From positions 2,738,001-2,802,000 of the forward strand of contig NZ_CP016450.1 in NCBI RefSeq assembly GCF_001713395.1: a DNA stretch of 64,000 nt, written 5' to 3'. The notes under the pieces are model-generated. The model did not search any database. It was not told where the DNA came from and saw only the letters and a list, made by a program, of their open reading frames with translations. The position numbers and the translations under genes were made by a program. Position 1 is the first letter of the stretch. The number at the start of each line of letters is the position of its first letter. Positions 1 to 8,572 of the stretch are shown piece by piece. Source of the DNA: Sinorhizobium sp. RAC02 (GTDB lineage Bacteria; Pseudomonadota; Alphaproteobacteria; Rhizobiales; Rhizobiaceae).

Positions 1-724
1 AACCCGAATGGAACGAGCCGACCGTTACCACCGTCGGATCGATCGGGTGGATGTTGCGCGAGACGATGGTCTGGAGCGCCATGACGATCGAGGCGCCGCA
101 GACGATCGGATCAAGCGTCTCCTGCGGCTCCGCACCGTGGCCGCCGACACCGTTCACGGTGATGCGGGCCTCGTCGACCGCCGCCATGATCGGGCCTTCG
201 CGGAGCGCAAACTGGCCGAAGGGCAGGCCGGGCTCGTTGTGGAGGGCGAAGACGGCATCGCAGGGAAATTTGTCGAACAGCCCCTCCTCCACCATAATTT
301 TTGCACCGCCGAAATTCTCTTCCGCCGGCTGGAAAATCAGGTGCACGGTGCCATCGAAATTGCGCCTTTCGGCGATCGCCTTGGCGGCACCGAGCAGCAT
401 GGTCGTGTGCCCGTCATGGCCGCAGGCATGCATCTTGCCGGGCGTCTTGCTGGCATAGGGAAGGCCGGTTTCCTCGAAGATCGGCAAGGCATCGATATCG
501 GCGCGGATGCCGATCGACTTGCGGCTGGTGCCGTTCGTTAGCGTCGCGACGAGGCCGGTCTTGGCGAGCCCACGGGTGACCTTGTAGCCATAACTTTCCA
601 GATGGCGCGCGATGACATCAGAGGTGCGCACTTCTTCCAGGCCCAGTTCCGGGTGTTCGTGCAGGTCGCGGCGGATCGCCACCATTTCAGGCATGGAGTT
701 CTTGAGAGTCGTATGGATTGTCAT
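1..724 (-). CDS. M20 family amidohydrolase (hippurate/N-acyl-amino-acid hydrolase type), 3' end missing
   Basis: Reading the minus strand from the ATG at 724 gives an open frame to the left edge, so the C-terminus lies outside the window. Metal-binding and family motifs of M20D peptidases are visible: ACGHDGHTTM, FQPAEE, LHNEPGLP and GVGGHGAEP. Such enzymes split N-acyl or N-carbamoyl groups from amino acids in the cytoplasm, using two metal ions. It starts 14 bases after the stop of the permease gene, so it is the last visible gene of the ABC transporter operon and probably processes the imported substrate. The family call is firm. The substrate is not known; an acylated basic amino acid or guanidino compound is an inference from the neighbours. 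Confidence 0.9.
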   Translation of the reverse strand, partial: MTIHTTLKNSMPEMVAIRRDLHEHPELGLEEVRTSDVIARHLESYGYKVTRGLAKTGLVATLTNGTSRKSIGIRADIDALPIFEETGLPYASKTPGKMHACGHDGHTTMLLGAAKAIAERRNFDGTVHLIFQPAEENFGGAKIMVEEGLFDKFPCDAVFALHNEPGLPFGQFALREGPIMAAVDEARITVNGVGGHGAEPQETLDPIVCGASIVMALQTIVSRNIHPIDPTVVTVGSFHSG

Positions 725-738
725 GTCATTGTCCGTTT

Positions 739-1557
739 TCAGGCACCGCGTGTGGGAATTCTGCTTTCGAAATAGCGAAAGGCGACCACCAGGATAGCGG
801 TCAGGCAGAGATAGATGAGGGCAAGCAGCAGCAGCGGCTCATAGGTGATGTAGGTTTCCTGCCGCACCTTGGAGATGACGGCATAAAGGTCGATGACGGT
901 AATCGTCGCCACCAGCGGCGTCGCCTTCAACTGCAGCACGGTTTCGCCGTTCAGCGTCGGCAGAGCACGGTGCACGGCACGCGGCAGCCAGATGCGGCGA
1001 AAGACGGTGAAAGGGCTCATGCCATAGGCGCGGGCGGCTTCCAGCTCGCCGGGCGGAACGCCGGCAAAGGCGCCACGCATCACCTCGCCCTCATAGGCGG
1101 CGAAGGACAGCGTCAGCGCCGCCACGCCATAGGGCCAGGCCTCGCGCAGATAGGGCCAGAGGAAGGAACTGCGGATTCCCGGAAACTGCGGAAAGAGAGA
1201 ACCGAGGCCGTAATAGAGCAGCCAGAGCTGGAGCAGCAGCGGCGTGCCGCGGATGATCGTGCAGAAAACGCGGGCCAGCACCTTCAGCGGCCAGGGGCCG
1301 GTCACCTGCACCAGCCCGATCGGCACGGCGAGGAAGAAGCCGAGGATCGAGGTGCTGAAAAGCATCAGCAAGGTCACACCGATGCCGTGGACAAGGCGGC
1401 CGGAATATTTCGGCACCCAGTCCCAGCGCATGAACCAGACGATGCAGAAGACGAGAAGGGCCGCGATCGCCATCAGCACGATGCGATGCGGCTTGAACAT
1501 GCTCGCTTTCGTCGGCAGTTCGGTCAGCGCGAGGGCGGAAATGGTCGGATCGCTCAT
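739..1557 (-). CDS. polar amino acid ABC transporter permease (HisM/OccM type)
   Basis: This 272-residue inner-membrane permease of the His/Lys/Arg/octopine class has a hydrophobic first helix near residues 27-45, several later helices and the cytoplasmic-loop motif EAARAYGMSPFTVFRRIWLP, which contacts the ATPase. The start at 1557 is chosen because its ATG overlaps the stop of the upstream permease as ATGA, which implies translational coupling. The same frame runs open to 2346, but that part is only a shadow of the other permease. It pairs with the permease at 1557-2285, the ATPase at 3165-3938 and the binding protein at 2356-3135. Arginine, ornithine, lysine or related opine-like substrates are likely. 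The exact ligand cannot be read from sequence. Confidence 0.93.
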   Translation of the reverse strand: MSDPTISALALTELPTKASMFKPHRIVLMAIAALLVFCIVWFMRWDWVPKYSGRLVHGIGVTLLMLFSTSILGFFLAVPIGLVQVTGPWPLKVLARVFCTIIRGTPLLLQLWLLYYGLGSLFPQFPGIRSSFLWPYLREAWPYGVAALTLSFAAYEGEVMRGAFAGVPPGELEAARAYGMSPFTVFRRIWLPRAVHRALPTLNGETVLQLKATPLVATITVIDLYAVISKVRQETYITYEPLLLLALIYLCLTAILVVAFRYFESRIPTRGA

Positions 1558-2285
1558 CAGCTGGTCCTCGCCATGCCACGCCGATAGTGGCGCTCGATGA
1601 AGCCGATCAGCACGTTGGAGACCAGGGTAATCATCAGGTAGAGTACGCCGGCCGCGCAGAAGAACAGCAGATAGGCCTTGGTGCTGCCCGCCGCCTGGCG
1701 CGTCACCAGCGTCAATTCGCTGAAGCCGACGACGGCAAGCAGTGCCGTATCCTTGGTGGCGATCAGCCAGAGATTGGAGAGGCCGGGAATGGCATGCGGC
1801 AGCATGGCCGGCAGCGTGATGCGGCGCATGATCTGCGTGGGCGACATGCCATAGGCGCGCGCCGCCTCCATCTGTCCCGCCGGCACCGCCTTGATCGCGC
1901 CGCGCAGCACCTCCGTCGAATAGGCGCCCTGCACGACGCCGATGACGAAGATACCGGCCGCAAGGCCGCTGATATCGACCGGGCCGAAGCCGACAAGCGC
2001 GGAAAGCTGGTTCAGCACATCCGTGCCGGCATAATAGAGAATGAGGATCAGCACGAGTTCCGGCACCGCGCGCACCAGGGTCGTGTAGACTTCGAGCAGG
2101 TCCTTGGTGACCGGGCCGCCATAGAGCTTGCCCATGGCGCCGCCGGTGCCGAGAATCAGGCCGAGCGTATAACCGCCGACAGCAATCTGGAGCGATTGCC
2201 AGAGCCCCGCCAGCATGACCCCGCCCCAGCCGGGTGGGTCGAAGGCAAGCAGGCTCCAGTTGATCAGCGATCCGGCATCGGCCAT
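1557..2285 (-). CDS. polar amino acid ABC transporter permease (HisQ/OccQ type)
   Basis: This is a 242-residue membrane protein with the usual five or so helices of the HisQ family. The EAA loop (AARAYGMSPTQIMRRITLP) sits near residues 140-160. It forms a heterodimeric channel with the permease encoded next in the operon, and the two reading frames overlap by four bases (ATGA at 1557). The preceding gene, the binding protein, ends 70 bases upstream. Length and motif spacing are normal for the family, and nothing looks damaged. The transporter most likely imports a basic amino acid, to judge from the aru-like genes across the divergent promoter region. Confidence 0.93.
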   Translation of the reverse strand: MADAGSLINWSLLAFDPPGWGGVMLAGLWQSLQIAVGGYTLGLILGTGGAMGKLYGGPVTKDLLEVYTTLVRAVPELVLILILYYAGTDVLNQLSALVGFGPVDISGLAAGIFVIGVVQGAYSTEVLRGAIKAVPAGQMEAARAYGMSPTQIMRRITLPAMLPHAIPGLSNLWLIATKDTALLAVVGFSELTLVTRQAAGSTKAYLLFFCAAGVLYLMITLVSNVLIGFIERHYRRGMARTS

Positions 2286-2355
2286 AGGGTCTCGTGTCCG
2301 TTCGAGGGGAACTGCCGGCGACGTGCGCCGCCGGCATCAGGCACAAGGCAGGCGA

Positions 2356-3135
2356 TCAGCCGCCGTAGATGTCGAAGTCGAAATACTTCTTCGAGAAGGT
2401 GTCATAGGTGCCGTTGGCGCGGATCGCCTTGATCGCGGCGTTGATCTTGTCCTTCAACTCCGTCTCGCCCTTGCGCAGGCCGACGCCGACGCCGAGACCG
2501 AGGATTTCCGGATCGTCCTTCACAGTGCCCTTGAGGTCGCAGCAGGCGCCCTGCTCCGTCTTGGTGAAGTCGGTGAGCGCGATGGAATCCGCCTGCACGG
2601 CATCGATACGGCCGGCAGCGAGGTCGTTGTTGGCCTCGTCCTGCGTCTGGTATTCCTTCACCGTCACGCCGGCGGGCGCGAAGTACTTGTTGGCATAGAC
2701 CTGGTGAATGGTCGCCACCTGCACGCCGAGCGTCTTGCCGGCAAGGCCTTCTGGCGTCGCGTCGAACTTCACGTCCTTGGCGCCGATGATGCCCGGAGGC
2801 GAGTTGTAATACTTGTCGGAAAAGTCGATCGTCTGCTGGCGTTCCGCCGTGATCGACATGGAGCCGATGATCATGTCGATCTTGTTGGTGGTGAGCGCCG
2901 GGATGATGCCGTCCCAGGCGACCGGTGTCACGACGCAGTCGAGCTTCGCTTCGGCGCAGATCGCCTTCATGAAGTCCACTTCCCAGCCTTGCCAGTTGCC
3001 GGAGGCGTCCGGCGAGGTGAACGGCGGATAGGGCTCGGCGGCAAAACCGACGCGAACCTGCTGGGCCGAGGCACCGGAGACGGCGGCAAGGCCGATCGCG
3101 GCGGCAAGGGCGATTGTCTTCAAGGCACTCTTCAT
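2356..3135 (-). CDS. periplasmic lysine/arginine/ornithine-type substrate-binding protein
   Basis: The 259-residue protein opens with a Sec signal peptide (MKSALKTIALAAAIGLAAVS, cleavage probably after the ASA at residues 22-24). The mature SBP_bac_3 fold begins with RVGFAAEPYPPF and carries a GWEVDFMKAICAEAKLDC stretch, which is typical of the LAO/HisJ/octopine-binding group. It delivers substrate to the permeases encoded downstream. It ends 70 bases before the first permease and begins 29 bases after the ATPase stop, inside one minus-strand operon. The family is certain. Specificity for arginine or a modified arginine is inferred from the adjacent arginine transaminase and decarboxylase genes. 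Confidence 0.95.
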   Translation of the reverse strand: MKSALKTIALAAAIGLAAVSGASAQQVRVGFAAEPYPPFTSPDASGNWQGWEVDFMKAICAEAKLDCVVTPVAWDGIIPALTTNKIDMIIGSMSITAERQQTIDFSDKYYNSPPGIIGAKDVKFDATPEGLAGKTLGVQVATIHQVYANKYFAPAGVTVKEYQTQDEANNDLAAGRIDAVQADSIALTDFTKTEQGACCDLKGTVKDDPEILGLGVGVGLRKGETELKDKINAAIKAIRANGTYDTFSKKYFDFDIYGG

Positions 3136-3164
3136 GATTTTCCCTCTGTTGGTTTTTTTGGGTC

Positions 3165-3938
3165 TCAGTGAATGGAGCTGATGAACTTCTTCAGCCGCTC
3201 CGATTTCGGCGCTCCGAACAGTTCGTCCGGCGGGCCCTGTTCCTCGATGACGCCGTTCGCGAGAAAGACGACGTGGCTCGCGACATTGCGGGCAAACTTC
3301 ATTTCGTGGGTGACGAGGATCATCGTGCGCTTCTCCTTGGCGAGGTCGCCGATGACGGAGAGCACCTCGCCGACCAGTTCAGGATCGAGCGCGGAGGTCG
3401 GTTCATCGAAAAGCATGACATGGGGCTGGATGGCGAGCGCCCGGGCGATTGCGGCGCGCTGCTGCTGGCCGCCGGAGAGAAAGGCGGGATAGGCGTCGCG
3501 CTTCTCATGGAGCCCGACACGGCGCAGCAGCGTCTCGGCGCGGGCGATTGCCTCATCCTTCCTGATGCCGAGAACATGCACCGGCGCCTCGATTACGTTT
3601 TCGAGGATGGTCATGTGCTGCCAGAGATTGAAGCTTTGGAACACCATACCGAGGCGGGAGCGCAGGCGCTGCACCTGCTTGCGGTCCGATGGCATCATGC
3701 CGCCATGGCCGTCCATCTTCATGGCAATCGTCTCGCCATGGATGGTCACCGAGCCGGCACTCGGCAGTTCCAGCATGTTGATACAGCGCAGAAATGTCGA
3801 CTTGCCGGAACCCGAACCGCCGATGATGGCAATGACGTCGCCTTCATGCGCGGTGAGCGAAACCCCCTTGAGAACTTCAAGCGGCCCGAAGCGCTTGTGC
3901 AGGTCCCGGACCGCGATTGCCTCGGCACGTTCCGTCAT
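3165..3938 (-). CDS. polar amino acid ABC transporter ATPase (HisP/OccP type)
   Basis: This 257-residue ATPase shows Walker A (GGSGSGKST, about residues 37-45), the signature [16 protein letters not shown] and Walker B (VMLFDEPTSALDP), followed by the switch histidine in ILVTHEM. It energises import through the two permeases. The frame is open further upstream, but the ATG at 3938 is the right start: the protein begins MTERAEAIAVRDLHKRFG and matches HisP length, and the upstream part is shadow sequence over the divergent gene. It is the first gene of the leftward operon. The 213-base gap to the divergent hydrolase gene must hold its promoter. Confidence 0.95.
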   Translation of the reverse strand: MTERAEAIAVRDLHKRFGPLEVLKGVSLTAHEGDVIAIIGGSGSGKSTFLRCINMLELPSAGSVTIHGETIAMKMDGHGGMMPSDRKQVQRLRSRLGMVFQSFNLWQHMTILENVIEAPVHVLGIRKDEAIARAETLLRRVGLHEKRDAYPAFLSGGQQQRAAIARALAIQPHVMLFDEPTSALDPELVGEVLSVIGDLAKEKRTMILVTHEMKFARNVASHVVFLANGVIEEQGPPDELFGAPKSERLKKFISSIH

Positions 3939-4060
3939 CGTGGAGAGGTCTCCAGCGCACGGAAAATCGATGCATGGATCATGCCAAACTTCCCCTGTTT
4001 TCAGCGTTCCCGCGGGCATCTTCGGCCCGTCGTGTCGTCTTGTTGAAAGCATCGTGGCAC

Positions 4061-4088
4061 TTGTTAAGAAATTATTCAAGCGTATAAT
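4061..4088 (+). promoter_or_regulatory. putative sigma-70 promoter for the amidinotransferase-family gene
   Basis: TTGTTA at 4061-4066 and TATAAT at 4083-4088 are separated by 16 bases, giving a good housekeeping-type promoter on the plus strand. The start codon at 4152 lies about 55-60 bases beyond the expected transcription start, and an AGGAG ribosome site is at 4141-4145. The surrounding stretch is visibly more AT-rich than the flanking genes. It is assigned by pattern only. Confidence 0.55.
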
Positions 4089-4151
4089 AGGCCAATCGCT
4101 GACTTTTCCGGCAGCGCCCGCCCATGATCCATTTTCCAGCAGGAGCATTGA

Positions 4152-5030
4152 ATGACCGCCTACGGTTCGCAGGAAATGTCGGCCCCCCTGATGCGCGTTC
4201 TCATGCGCCGCCCAGGCGCAAGCCTGAAGGCCGCCGATCCCGCCAAGTGGCACTATGGCCCGACCTTCGATGGCGCGCGCGCCGTTCACCAGTACAAGGC
4301 CTTCGCCGACCTGGTCGAAAAGTCCGGCAGCGAGATCATCTGGCTGGAGGACGAGGGCGATGGTCTTGCCGACGCCATGTTCACCCATGATCCGTCGCTG
4401 ATGTCGGACTATGGCGCGATCCTCTTGCGCATGGGTAAGCCGCTGCGCGTCGCCGAGACCGCCCTGCACGAAAAGGCCTATGCCGAGCGCCAGATTCCGA
4501 TCCTCGGGCGCATCGAGGGCGACGGCACGGTGGAAGGCGGCGATTGCATCTGGCTCGACGCCAAGACGCTGGTCATCGGCCGCGGCGTGCGCACCAATCA
4601 GGAAGGCATCGACCAGATCTCGAAGATCCTCGCGCCGCATGGCGTCACGGTACTTGCCTATGACCTGCCGCTCTGGCACGGCGAGGAAGCCTGCCTTCAC
4701 CTGATGAGCGTGATGAGCCCGCTTGCCGACGATCTGGCGCTGGTCTTCGCACCGCTTCTGCCGGCCGCTTTCTACCAGTTGCTCAAGAAGCGCGGCATCC
4801 GCCTCATCGAGGCGCCGGCCGACGAATTCCATGCCAGCAACGGCCTGTCGCTAAACGTGTTGCCGACCCGGCCTTACGAGGTCATCATGGTGGAGGGTTT
4901 CCCGGCCACCAAAGCGGCGATGGAAGCGGCCGGCTGCACGGTCCAGACCTTCGAGGCCGACGCGCTCTGCATCGCCTGCGAAGGCGGCCCGACCTGCCTG
5001 ACGCGACCGGTGCTGCGCCGCGCCGCCTGA
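4152..5030 (+). CDS. amidinotransferase-fold guanidino hydrolase (dimethylarginine dimethylaminohydrolase-like)
   Basis: This 292-residue protein belongs to the pentein fold family (PF02274) that contains DDAH, arginine deiminase and amidinotransferases. Visible marks are EGGDC near residue 132, the histidine in CLHLMSVMSPL and the C-terminal catalytic cysteine in GGPTCLTRPVLR. Members attack the guanidinium carbon of arginine or methylated arginine through that cysteine and usually release citrulline plus an amine or ammonia. It begins behind an AGGAG site and is divergent from the ABC transporter. A TetR gene and aruH/aruI-like genes follow on the same strand. The fold is secure. Whether the substrate is dimethylarginine, arginine or another guanidino compound is undecided. 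Confidence 0.85.
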   Translation: MTAYGSQEMSAPLMRVLMRRPGASLKAADPAKWHYGPTFDGARAVHQYKAFADLVEKSGSEIIWLEDEGDGLADAMFTHDPSLMSDYGAILLRMGKPLRVAETALHEKAYAERQIPILGRIEGDGTVEGGDCIWLDAKTLVIGRGVRTNQEGIDQISKILAPHGVTVLAYDLPLWHGEEACLHLMSVMSPLADDLALVFAPLLPAAFYQLLKKRGIRLIEAPADEFHASNGLSLNVLPTRPYEVIMVEGFPATKAAMEAAGCTVQTFEADALCIACEGGPTCLTRPVLRRAA

Positions 5031-5053
5031 GGCACCAACGAACGAGGGGGACC

Positions 5054-5692
5054 ATGGCCCGCCGAACCTTCCATCGCGCCCCCGAGGCCGAACGCCGCCA
5101 CGATCTGATCGAGGCGACGCTCGACTGCATCGCCGAATATGGCCTGCAGGGCGCGACGGTCCGGCAGATCGCCATCAAGGCGGGCGTCACGGCGGGGCTT
5201 ATCCGGCATTATTTCCAGTCCAAGGAGCATATCCTCCAGGAGGCCTATCGCCTCGTCATCGCGCGGCTGACCGAAAAGGCCGAGCGGGTGACGGGCGATC
5301 CGGAAACGCGGCTGCGCGACTTCATCGTCATCAACCTGACGGAACCGGTCGCCAACAGCCGCAGCCTCTCGCTCTGGGCCTCGTTCATTAGCCGGGTCAG
5401 CGTCGATCCCGAACTCGCCGCGATCCACCGCGAAGGCTATCTGAGCTTTCGCGAAACGCTGGAAAGCCTGCTCGCCGATTTCCTCGCCGCCCGCGGCGAG
5501 GATGCCTCGCCGGAGCGCTGCCGAACGCTCGCCATCGCGGTCAATGGCCTGCTCGACGGCCTGTGGCTGGAGGGTTGCCTCGCGGGCGAACTTTTCGGGG
5601 AAAGCGAACTTGTCGAGATCGCGCTGACATCCATCGAGGCGATTGTCGGAATACGTCTCAAGCCGGTCGACGCCGCGGGCGCCGATCGCTAA
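5054..5692 (+). CDS. TetR/BetI-type transcriptional regulator
   Basis: The 212-residue protein has an N-terminal TetR helix-turn-helix at about residues 14-60, ending in the characteristic GLIRHYFQSKEHIL stretch. The larger ligand domain is of the BetI-C type. A GAGGGGG ribosome site precedes the ATG. It lies between the guanidino hydrolase and the transaminase gene, 23 and 31 bases from them, so it is probably co-transcribed and controls the cluster, perhaps including the divergent transporter. I found no clear palindromic operator in the short spacers. The likely operator is in the 3939-4151 divergent region, which is an inference. Confidence 0.9.
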   Translation: MARRTFHRAPEAERRHDLIEATLDCIAEYGLQGATVRQIAIKAGVTAGLIRHYFQSKEHILQEAYRLVIARLTEKAERVTGDPETRLRDFIVINLTEPVANSRSLSLWASFISRVSVDPELAAIHREGYLSFRETLESLLADFLAARGEDASPERCRTLAIAVNGLLDGLWLEGCLAGELFGESELVEIALTSIEAIVGIRLKPVDAAGADR

Positions 5693-5723
5693 ACCACACC
5701 AAAATGAAATGCAGAGGACGGCC

Positions 5724-6914
5724 ATGCGCTACGCATCCATCACAGACCGGCTTGCCAATCTCGGCTCAGAAAAATGGGCCATCCATGCCGAAGCCCGGCG
5801 GATGAAGAAAGAAGGCAAGGCCGTCATCGAACTCACCATCGGCGAGCCGGACGTGGCCCCTGACCCGATGCTGCTGAACGAAGCCGTACGCGCCATGCAT
5901 GCCGGCCGCCACCGCTATTCCAACGGCCGGGGAGAGCCCTCCGTCGTGGATGCCCTTGTGCGGAAATACCGCAAGCGCCGCAGCGATGTGACGGCCGAAA
6001 ACGTGCTGTGCTTCCCGGGAACCCAGACCGCTCTCTTTGCCGTCATGCTCGGCCTCGTCGAAGCGGGCGATGCCGTGCTCGTCGGCGATCCGCTTTATGC
6101 CACCTATGAAGGCGTCATCCGCTCCACCGGTGCCGACCGCATTGCCGTGCCGCTGCGCCCGGAAAACGGTTTTCACATGAAGGCCGCCGACCTTGAAGCC
6201 GCGATCACGCCGCAATGCCGCGTGCTGCTGCTCAACACACCGCACAACCCGACCGGTGCGGTGCTGAGCGCGGAAGAAATCGCCGAGATCGGCGCCGTCT
6301 GCCGCAAGCACGACCTGTGGATCGTCTGCGACGAGGTCTATGAACAGCTCGTCTTCGGCGCCACCTTCGCCTCGCCCTTCGACAATCCGGGCCTCGCCGA
6401 GCGCACCATCGTCGTCTCCTCGATCTCGAAATCCCACGCCGCACCCGGTTTCCGCAGCGGCTGGGCGATCGGGCCGGCCGAATTCTGCACGCGGTTGCTC
6501 TCGGTTTCCGAAACCATGCTGTTCGGTGGCCAACCCTTCATCGCCGACATGACGGCCTATGCGCTCGACAACCCGATCGCCACCGCCGCCACGATGCGCC
6601 GGACCTACCAGGCACGCGCCACCCGGTTCGCCACGGCCCTCGCCAAGGCTCCCGGTCTTTTGCCGCTGCCGCCGGAAGCCGGCATGTTCATCGTCGTCGA
6701 TGTTGCCGGGACTGGCTTGAGCGGCGAGGACTTCGCCTGGGCACTGCTGCGCGAGGAACTGGTCGCCGTCATGCCGGGGTCGTCCTTCGGCGATGCGGCC
6801 GAAGACTATATCCGCCTGAGCCTGACCGTACCCGACGATCATATCGACGAGGCCTGCCGACGCATCGCAGCGCTCGCCGCCCGATCGGCAAGCCCCAAGG
6901 AGCGCCGTGCATGA
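5724..6914 (+). CDS. aruH: arginine:pyruvate transaminase-like class I aminotransferase
   Basis: This is a 396-residue PLP enzyme of fold type I. Visible elements are the NTPHNPTGA substrate loop, CDEVYEQLVF and the PLP-binding lysine in SSISKSHAAPGF. The N-terminus (MRYASITDRLA) and the RPENGF region resemble what I recall of Pseudomonas AruH, which converts L-arginine plus pyruvate to 2-ketoarginine plus alanine. The start at 5724 is chosen because an AGAGGACG ribosome site sits at the right distance; an in-frame ATG at 5709 is possible. Its TGA overlaps the next ATG (ATGA), so it is coupled to the AruI-like decarboxylase, which strongly supports the arginine transaminase assignment over a generic aspartate aminotransferase. 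Confidence 0.82.
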   Translation: MRYASITDRLANLGSEKWAIHAEARRMKKEGKAVIELTIGEPDVAPDPMLLNEAVRAMHAGRHRYSNGRGEPSVVDALVRKYRKRRSDVTAENVLCFPGTQTALFAVMLGLVEAGDAVLVGDPLYATYEGVIRSTGADRIAVPLRPENGFHMKAADLEAAITPQCRVLLLNTPHNPTGAVLSAEEIAEIGAVCRKHDLWIVCDEVYEQLVFGATFASPFDNPGLAERTIVVSSISKSHAAPGFRSGWAIGPAEFCTRLLSVSETMLFGGQPFIADMTAYALDNPIATAATMRRTYQARATRFATALAKAPGLLPLPPEAGMFIVVDVAGTGLSGEDFAWALLREELVAVMPGSSFGDAAEDYIRLSLTVPDDHIDEACRRIAALAARSASPKERRA

Positions 6915-8518
6915 CCACGAAAACCGTAGGCGAAGTTCTCGTCGACCTGCTCGAAGCCAATGGCGTCGAGGTCGTGTTCGGCATTCCGGGCGTGCATACG
7001 GTCGAGCTCTATCGCGGGCTCGCCGCCTCGAAGATCCGCCACATCACGCCGCGCCACGAGCAGGGCGCCGGCTTCATGGCGGACGGTTACGCCCGTGTTT
7101 CCGGCAAGCCGGGCGTCGCCCTCGTCATCACCGGCCCCGGCCTCACCAACACCATCACGGCGATGGCACAGGCGCGGCAGGATTCCGTGCCGATGCTGGT
7201 GATCTCAGGCGTCAACCGGCGCGATTCGCTGGGTCACGGCCGCGGCCTGTTGCATGAGTTGCCGGACCAGCAGGGCATGATGAAGACGCTGGCCCTCTAT
7301 TCGCACACGCTGCTCAACCCCGCCGACCTGCCGCTTGTCGTGGAGCGCGCCTTCGCGGTGCTGCTCTCCGGTCGCCCAGGCCCCGTGCATATCGAAATAC
7401 CGACCGACGTGATGGCAAAACCCATCGAGACCGGCAGCTTCCCGGCCGCCGTCGCGACCCGCCCGCGCGCCGATGCGGAAACGCTTCAGCGTGCCGCAAT
7501 CCTCTGCACCAATGCCTCCCGCCCCGTCATTCTAGCGGGTGGCGGCGCGATCACGGCGGAAGAGGAAATCCGCGAACTCGCCGAACGGATCGGCGCACCG
7601 GTGGTCACCACAGTCAATGGCCGCGGCCTGCTCGGCGGCCATCCGCTGCGCATTCCGGCAAGCCCCAGCCTCAAGGCCGTGCGGCGGCTACTCTCCGATG
7701 CCGATCTCGTTGTCGCTTTCGGTACCGAATTCGGCCCGACGGACTATGACATCAATGTCGATGGCGGCTTCCCGCGCCTCAAGACGCTGATCCGCATCGA
7801 TATCGACGCGGCCCAGCTCGCTCGCACGCCACAGTCTGGCCTGTCGATCTTCTCCAGCGCCAAGACGGCAGCGGCCGGCATGCTGGGCTTTCTGGAAGGC
7901 CACAAGCCGATCAGCAACGGTGCAGCACGCGCCGAGACTGTACGCAAAAATGCCTGGAACGAGCTGACGCCGAAGATGCAGACGGAAGTCCGCATCATCG
8001 ATGCGATCTGGAAGACGCTGCCGAAGGCGATCATCGTTGGCGATTCCACGCAGGCCGTCTATGCCGGCAACTACTATTGCGATGCGCCGCGCGTACGCAG
8101 CTGGTTCAATGCCGCGACGGGTTACGGTGCACTCGGCTTCGCGCCGCCTGCGGCCGTGGGCGCGGCACTTGCCGAACCCGATGCGCCGATCATCTGCCTG
8201 GTCGGCGATGGCGGCCTGCAATTCTCCCTGTCGGAAATCGGCTCGGCAGCGGATGCGAATGCCCGTGTCGTCTTCCTCGTCTGGAACAATGACGGCTACC
8301 AGGAGATCGAGAATTTCATGGTCGATGCCGGCATCACGCCGGAGGGCGTAAAACCCTCGGCGCCGGATTTCATCGCCATCGGCACCGCTTATGGCCTGCC
8401 CTCCGAACGCCTCGCCGACGTGCGCGATCTCCCGGCCTCACTGGAGCGGGCCGCGGCTCGAACGGGGCCGAGTTTGGTCGAAATCCACCAGACAAAAACA
8501 GTCGGAGCGACGGCGTAG
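6911..8518 (+). CDS. aruI: 5-guanidino-2-oxopentanoate (2-ketoarginine) decarboxylase, TPP enzyme
   Basis: The 535-residue protein has the three-domain layout of acetolactate-synthase-like TPP enzymes: an N-terminal pyrimidine domain with the activating Glu in RHEQGAGFMADGYAR, a central domain, and a C-terminal pyrophosphate domain with the metal motif starting GDGGLQ and ending in NN. The N-terminal run VVFGIPGVHTVELYRGL resembles my memory of AruI. Paired by ATGA overlap with an AruH-like transaminase, it most likely decarboxylates 2-ketoarginine to 4-guanidinobutyraldehyde. Genes for the next steps (aldehyde dehydrogenase, guanidinobutyrase) are not in this window. An acetolactate synthase or glyoxylate carboligase role is less likely from context. 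Confidence 0.83.
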   Translation: MTTKTVGEVLVDLLEANGVEVVFGIPGVHTVELYRGLAASKIRHITPRHEQGAGFMADGYARVSGKPGVALVITGPGLTNTITAMAQARQDSVPMLVISGVNRRDSLGHGRGLLHELPDQQGMMKTLALYSHTLLNPADLPLVVERAFAVLLSGRPGPVHIEIPTDVMAKPIETGSFPAAVATRPRADAETLQRAAILCTNASRPVILAGGGAITAEEEIRELAERIGAPVVTTVNGRGLLGGHPLRIPASPSLKAVRRLLSDADLVVAFGTEFGPTDYDINVDGGFPRLKTLIRIDIDAAQLARTPQSGLSIFSSAKTAAAGMLGFLEGHKPISNGAARAETVRKNAWNELTPKMQTEVRIIDAIWKTLPKAIIVGDSTQAVYAGNYYCDAPRVRSWFNAATGYGALGFAPPAAVGAALAEPDAPIICLVGDGGLQFSLSEIGSAADANARVVFLVWNNDGYQEIENFMVDAGITPEGVKPSAPDFIAIGTAYGLPSERLADVRDLPASLERAAARTGPSLVEIHQTKTVGATA

Positions 8519-8525
8519 TCTGCAA

Positions 8526-8570
8526 CCCCTTATACAGCCGGCGGCCCACGGCTGCCATCTGTATAAGAGG
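8526..8570. terminator. long imperfect inverted repeat after aruI
   Basis: CCCCTTATACAG at 8526-8537 is mirrored by CTGTATAAGAGG at 8559-8570, 11 of 12 positions pairing around a 21-base centre. The centre itself holds an inner CAGCCG/CGGCTG stem. No T-run follows on the plus strand. It could be a factor-dependent terminator, an mRNA 3' protective stem or an operator for the next gene, whose first possible start is 3 bases beyond it. Confidence 0.45.
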
Positions 8571-8572
8571 GC

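Noticed and set aside
739..2346. A single 535-residue minus-strand frame
   Set aside because: It is two things in one frame: a real permease (739-1557) and shadow sequence over the second permease, which has the proper motifs in another frame.
3939..4832. N-terminal extension of the ABC ATPase
   Set aside because: The extension lies antisense to the amidinotransferase-family gene and has no ABC features; the ATG at 3938 gives the normal length.
8526..8570. Similarity of CTCTTATACAG to the transposon Tn5 mosaic end
   Set aside because: Only part of the 19-base end matches, no transposase is near, and the arms read better as an ordinary inverted repeat after aruI.
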